Of a stretch of 64,000 nt of DNA, positions 60,578-64,000 are shown piece after piece. Source of the DNA: Nitrospirota bacterium. GTDB taxonomy: Bacteria > Nitrospirota > Nitrospiria > Nitrospirales > Nitrospiraceae. The stretch covers positions 62,001-126,000 of the forward strand of contig NSIK01000004.1 of assembly GCA_002737345.1 (NCBI GenBank), in the 5' to 3' direction. The notes under the pieces were generated by a model. It had not been told where the DNA came from and did no database searches. It was given only the letters and a program-made list of their open reading frames with translations. Position 1 is the first letter of the stretch. The number at the start of each line of letters is the position of its first letter. The translations under genes and the position numbers were made by a program.

Positions 60578-60889
60578 ATGAAGACTGTGACGCAACGACT
60601 GGCTGTTGGGGTATTGGCAGCATGGCTCGTCCTGTTGAGCGCTGTGGTGTATCCACAGCTGGCCGCCCACGCAGAAAAGCATGCCCATCACGGCGCCGCG
60701 ACCCATGCGACCTCGCTCTGTTCGTGGCTTTGCGCGGCCGGGCAGACGGCTGAAGGCACGGCCTCGCCGGCCCTCGCTCCGGTCGCGAGCGTGTCCCTGG
60801 CGGTCCAGCAGGAATATGCAGCCTGCGACTTCTATCCCGTTTCATCCGATGCGTCCCGCGGCCCTCCTTCCCTCACCCTTCCCCGCTGA
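60578..60889 (+). CDS. His-rich secreted peptide, paralogue 2
   Basis: A 103-residue protein with a signal peptide (AVGVLAAWLVLLSAVVYPQLAAHA) and EKHAHHGAATHATSLCSWLCAAG, the same signature as paralogue 1. The rest is Ala/Val rich with a single further Cys (AACDFYPV). It lies between the TlpA-like gene and the barrel gene in one apparent operon. The order suggests a small exported metal or redox peptide delivered together with its oxidoreductase and an outer-membrane protein. The exact family is not recognised; it is reminiscent of DUF2946-type small His/Cys proteins. Confidence 0.65.
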   Translation: MKTVTQRLAVGVLAAWLVLLSAVVYPQLAAHAEKHAHHGAATHATSLCSWLCAAGQTAEGTASPALAPVASVSLAVQQEYAACDFYPVSSDASRGPPSLTLPR

Positions 60890-61002
60890 CTATTCGAATC
60901 ACAGGCAGCGAATGCCACAGGCTCCGCCGGATGTGGCTGAACGGAGCGATGTGTGTTCGCGCTGCCGCTGTCATAAATGTGTTTTACGTGAGGACGATTT
61001 CT

Positions 61003-62043
61003 ATGTTGAAGTTTTTTAATCAACGTGTGATGAGCCTAGGAGCTGTGGTGCTGGGCCTGGCGCTGGGCTGGCCGGCCCCATCCCTGGCTTCCTGCGGCGC
61101 CGTGAGTTGTTTTGTCACTATTGGGTCACAGCAGCAGGTGCCCCAGCAGGGATTGCTGACCACCAACTTTATCTACAGCTATACGCCGATGACCCTGCCG
61201 AGGGGGAGCAGTGGACACATCGCTGAAGTAAAGCAAGATACCCGCCGGATCGTTCCTAATCATCACCGAGAGCTCTCGACCGTGACAAACAGCTATACGT
61301 TCGACGCGAATTACGGAATCACGGACCGGCTCGGTCTTCAGCTCACGGTTCCCTACCTCACCAGAAACCATGAGCATCATCATTGGCATCACGACGCTGA
61401 TGAGGCCCTCGGTCAATTTAACGACAAGGGGATCGGCGATGTGCGCGTGACAGCGAAGTATAATGTGTTGCCGTCGCTCCGAAGCATGCTCGTGGCCGGC
61501 TTGGGGGTCGAGCTCCCGACTGGGGACAATACTCAAATCGAACGGCAGGGTGGCTTGATGGAGCCGTCCGGGCAGCTCGGCCGCGGGCAAGCCGGGCTGA
61601 TCGGGTCGCTGTACCAAGCCTATGAGTTGATTCCCCACCGGTTGAATCAGTTTACCTATGTCAGCTATCGGCACACGTTTCGGAATAACGACGGCTACCA
61701 GTACGGCGACGAGTATATTCTGAACGCTGGGCTGAACGTGGTGCCTGTTGAAACGCTCCCGTGGCTCACGGTGACGGGGCAGTTGAATTACCGCTACATG
61801 GCGCATGACAGTATGGTGGCAAGCCAAGAGACGGGCTCTCGAATTGTCAATCGTGCCGTTCCCAATTCAGGTTCGTCTTGGCTTGGGGCTGCGCCCGGTG
61901 TGCTCGTGAGCTTTGCCGACACCTGGCAGGCGTATTTCTATTCGCAAGTCCCGCTTATGCGAGACGCTAACAACAATCTCGCGCAGGGCATGAGTTATAC
62001 GTTCGGCGTAACCAAGTTCTTCCAACTTAGCGGGAAGAGCTGA
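61003..62043 (+). CDS. Outer-membrane beta-barrel protein (phenol MetA-like transporter family)
   Basis: The 346-residue protein has a signal peptide (SLGAVVLGLALGWPAPSLAS) and a mature part of alternating amphipathic strands: NSYTFDANYGITDRLGLQLTVPYL, IGDVRVTAKYNVL, VAGLGVELPTGDN, and a last strand YTFGVTKFFQLSGKS. This is the pattern of PF13557-type outer-membrane transporters. A His cluster (NHEHHHWHHDADE) lies in a predicted loop and CGAVSC is near the start, both suggesting metal contact. ATG 61003 is chosen because it begins the signal. A decayed copy lies at 59536-59998. Confidence 0.75.
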   Translation: MLKFFNQRVMSLGAVVLGLALGWPAPSLASCGAVSCFVTIGSQQQVPQQGLLTTNFIYSYTPMTLPRGSSGHIAEVKQDTRRIVPNHHRELSTVTNSYTFDANYGITDRLGLQLTVPYLTRNHEHHHWHHDADEALGQFNDKGIGDVRVTAKYNVLPSLRSMLVAGLGVELPTGDNTQIERQGGLMEPSGQLGRGQAGLIGSLYQAYELIPHRLNQFTYVSYRHTFRNNDGYQYGDEYILNAGLNVVPVETLPWLTVTGQLNYRYMAHDSMVASQETGSRIVNRAVPNSGSSWLGAAPGVLVSFADTWQAYFYSQVPLMRDANNNLAQGMSYTFGVTKFFQLSGKS

Positions 62044-62172
62044 CGTCCCTTCTTATCGCAGTGACGGGCCGGAGGCTCAGGTCAACTGGGCCTCCGTCCT
62101 GCTCGTTGATTTCGTTCCTGGCCCCCCGTATAGTTGCCCCATCCTCTTGTGTTGACCAGGAGCGCGACATTG

Positions 62173-63234
62173 ATGTCTCTTGTCCGGTACCGCCTCCTCA
62201 TTCTCTTTGGAATCTGTTTCTGGGGTTACCTGATAGCCGGGCAGGTTGACGCCGCTCCTCTTAATGATCCCAATAAACGTTCAGTCGAACGGGCTGCGGA
62301 ACTGTTCAAGGCCGGCGATGCCGATGGCGCGATTGCCCTGCTGAATAAGGTCGTAGAGCTCAGTCCTTCCAATGCCGAGACCTACCATCTCCTCGGGCGA
62401 GTGTATTTCCACGGCAAGAAAAACCCGCGCGAAGCCACCGACGCCTTGCTGCATGCGCTCAAGCTGAAGCCTGTCTATCCCGAAGCGTTGAACGATTTGG
62501 CGGAAGTGTATCTGGCGCAGGGGAAGTCTGCGGAGGCGGAGCAGGCGCTTAGGCGGGCCATCGAGGTCGATCCCAGGCACGATGATTCTTATGCGGATTT
62601 GGCGAAGCTCTATGAGGGCCGTCGTGATGTGGCTGCTGCGGCAAAAGTCTATCAGAGCCTGCTGGCCTTTCGTCCCGCCCATCCCGACGCGCTCCTCGGG
62701 CTGGCGATGTTGCAGGCGGGCCAGGGGGAGAACAAGGCGGCTCACGACCTGTTCATGAGACTGACGAAGGCGAATCCCAAACATGCCGATGCTTGGTATC
62801 ACATTGGGCGTTTAGCGGAGCGGGGTAACGATTTACTGGAGGCAGCCTATGCCTATAAGCAAGCTGTCGCGGCCAAGCCGGATCTGGTCGATGCCCACTA
62901 TAATCTAGGATTCATCCTGCGGAGCCAAGGCAAGCCGGTCGATGCGGAGCGGGAATTCCTGGAGGTCCTGCGGTATCGCCCAGAATATGCCGAAGCCCAC
63001 ATGAATTTAGGCGTGATCTACGCAGGCCTGAACAGGCTTGAAGAGGCGGAACAGGCCTACGAACGAGCCGTCGAGTTGAAGCCGGACTATGCGGAGGGCC
63101 ATTACAACCTGGGGGTCTTCTATGAGTTGCACCGGAAAGACTTGGCGAAAGCGCTGGCGCAATATCACAAGTACCGGAACCTCGGCGGGCGCGACGATCG
63201 TGTGGAGCGCATCGTCGGGTTGGGAAGCCGATGA
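62173..63234 (+). CDS. Exported TPR-repeat protein
   Basis: The 353-residue protein has an N-terminal signal or anchor (RYRLLILFGICFWGYLIAGQVDA) and then about nine tetratricopeptide repeats, e.g. AETYHLLGRVYFHGKK, PEALNDLAEVYLAQGKSAEAEQALRRAIEVDP, VDAHYNLGFILRSQGKPVDAE and AEAHMNLGVIYAGLNRLEEAE. TPR superhelices bind partner proteins, so a periplasmic scaffold is likely. ATG 62173 is used; AGGAG lies about 10 nt upstream. No catalytic domain. Confidence 0.85.
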   Translation: MSLVRYRLLILFGICFWGYLIAGQVDAAPLNDPNKRSVERAAELFKAGDADGAIALLNKVVELSPSNAETYHLLGRVYFHGKKNPREATDALLHALKLKPVYPEALNDLAEVYLAQGKSAEAEQALRRAIEVDPRHDDSYADLAKLYEGRRDVAAAAKVYQSLLAFRPAHPDALLGLAMLQAGQGENKAAHDLFMRLTKANPKHADAWYHIGRLAERGNDLLEAAYAYKQAVAAKPDLVDAHYNLGFILRSQGKPVDAEREFLEVLRYRPEYAEAHMNLGVIYAGLNRLEEAEQAYERAVELKPDYAEGHYNLGVFYELHRKDLAKALAQYHKYRNLGGRDDRVERIVGLGSR

Positions 63235-63418
63235 CCCGTTCGATGTTGTGATGGGCCGATGGTCGTAGTGATCATGGACGACTGCGTGATCGCCTCGGAG
63301 CCTGGCCGGTGCCCGAGGCGTTGTTGTTTCTGGCGGGCGCACATCGATGCAGTAGAGAGTATTTTTCGGCACATTGGTTGTCACGAATAGGCCGGTTGAT
63401 TTAGAAAAGGAGTCGCGT

Positions 63419-64000
63419 ATGGTCAAGAGACAGGGTGCACAATGGGCTTCGGTATGGGCGATAATTGGTGCCGTGGTCTTGTGGGGCTCAGCTACCGCAG
63501 CCACATCCCCTGAGTTGAAGGGCAAGTTCGAAATCCTCCAGGGCGAAGTGTCGACCCACACGCCTGGTAAAGTGAAGTTGACCGAGTTCGCCGATTTCTA
63601 CTGCCCCCATTGCCACCGGTTCGACGGGGAAGGTCTGGCCCTGCTGGAGAAAGAGTTTGGGAACAAGCTTGAGTCGACGATGGTGGGCTTCCCGGTAATT
63701 CACGGGAAGTTGCCGACCCCCTTCGACATGTATGAGCAGGCGAAGATGATGGGCAAGGGGAAGGAAATGAAATCGGTCCTCTTTCGCACCATCCACAAAG
63801 ATAAGATCACCGGCGTGCTGGACCGCTCGTTGCGGGAAGTTTTGATCAAGGAAGTCGGGCTCGATCCGAAAGCCTTTGAAGAGGGGATGGCCAGCGGGAA
63901 GCCGGCTAAGTTATTCGAAGACGGCCGCAAGTGGGGCGAACGCATCAAGGTGCAGCAGACCCCGACCGTGCTTCTCGACGGCAATATCAAGACGGAAACG
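63419..64000 (+). CDS. DsbA-like thioredoxin-fold protein, cut by the window end
   Basis: The frame is open to the last base (194 residues visible). It has a signal peptide (ASVWAIIGAVVLWGSATAA), a thioredoxin fold with active site FYCPHCHRF (CPHC, as in DsbA), and a QQTPTVLLDG cis-Pro loop. The middle has the helical insert of DsbA proteins. AAGGAG lies 6 nt before the ATG. It probably oxidises periplasmic cysteines, complementing the TlpA-like reductase upstream. The C-terminus is outside the window. Confidence 0.8.
   Translation, partial: MVKRQGAQWASVWAIIGAVVLWGSATAATSPELKGKFEILQGEVSTHTPGKVKLTEFADFYCPHCHRFDGEGLALLEKEFGNKLESTMVGFPVIHGKLPTPFDMYEQAKMMGKGKEMKSVLFRTIHKDKITGVLDRSLREVLIKEVGLDPKAFEEGMASGKPAKLFEDGRKWGERIKVQQTPTVLLDGNIKTET

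Noticed and set aside
1-64000. tRNA, rRNA, CRISPR arrays and complete insertion sequences
   Set aside because: No cloverleaf with a conserved T-loop, no rRNA-like tract, no regularly spaced direct repeats and no transposase frame were found on reading both strands. A dedicated tRNA and covariance search would be needed to be certain.

Overview
The window looks like a chromosomal segment of a Nitrospira-like bacterium (phylum Nitrospirota). The reasons are moderate: high G+C, a compact single-copy complex I operon with fused nuoCD, larB/larC, a universal-stress/rubredoxin/PCP_red fusion next to radical SAM genes, tiny lysine-rich peptides, and many intergenic palindromes of a kind I associate with that genus. 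The genus call is inference. No rRNA, tRNA, CRISPR array, phage or complete insertion sequence was found.

Layout. 1-9.0 kb: a phospholipid-methyltransferase-like gene, small unknowns, a BNR-repeat lipoprotein, an AttH/CrtC-type lipocalin, then a tightly packed run of Lon-N-domain protein, ABC-2 exporter (ATPase and permease) and SirB1-like protein, and an MBL-fold hydrolase. 9.0-13.5 kb: small membrane proteins, a 16-residue lysine-rich peptide with its own terminator, a HEAT-repeat protein, a metallophosphoesterase remnant and truD. 13.5-23.8 kb: a mostly plus-strand housekeeping run of gpsA, larB, larC, a cation antiporter, pdxA, rsmA, ftsK and lolA. 23.9-30.7 kb: a minus-strand group with a CopD-like membrane protein, two radical SAM enzymes, a large stress-protein fusion and a menaquinone/ubiquinone methyltransferase. 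30.7-39.2 kb: uvrA, a YqhA-like protein, uvrC, a DapF homologue with both catalytic cysteines replaced, a VOC protein, a GNAT protein, a deacetylase and a dead site-2 protease. 39.3-55.6 kb: the complete nuo operon (A, an unannotated 43-residue gene, B, CD, E to N), headed by a MidA/NDUFAF7-type methyltransferase. 56.2-59.0 kb: secA. 59.1-64 kb: envelope and periplasmic genes, namely two paralogous His-rich secreted peptides, a TlpA-like thioredoxin, an outer-membrane barrel and a decayed copy of it, a TPR protein and a DsbA-like protein cut by the window end.

Most distinctive is a set of at least seven dispersed repeat families. One palindromic element of about 90 bp occurs three times. Two copies are read in the same protein frame: one ends a broken lipoprotein gene and one forms the N-terminal extension of LolA. 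A third, degenerate copy makes up part of the 43-residue gene between nuoA and nuoB. Other repeat families sit at gene ends and supply the last residues and stop codons of LarB, NuoE, the GNAT protein and MidA. Repeat insertion therefore seems to have remodelled gene termini repeatedly here.
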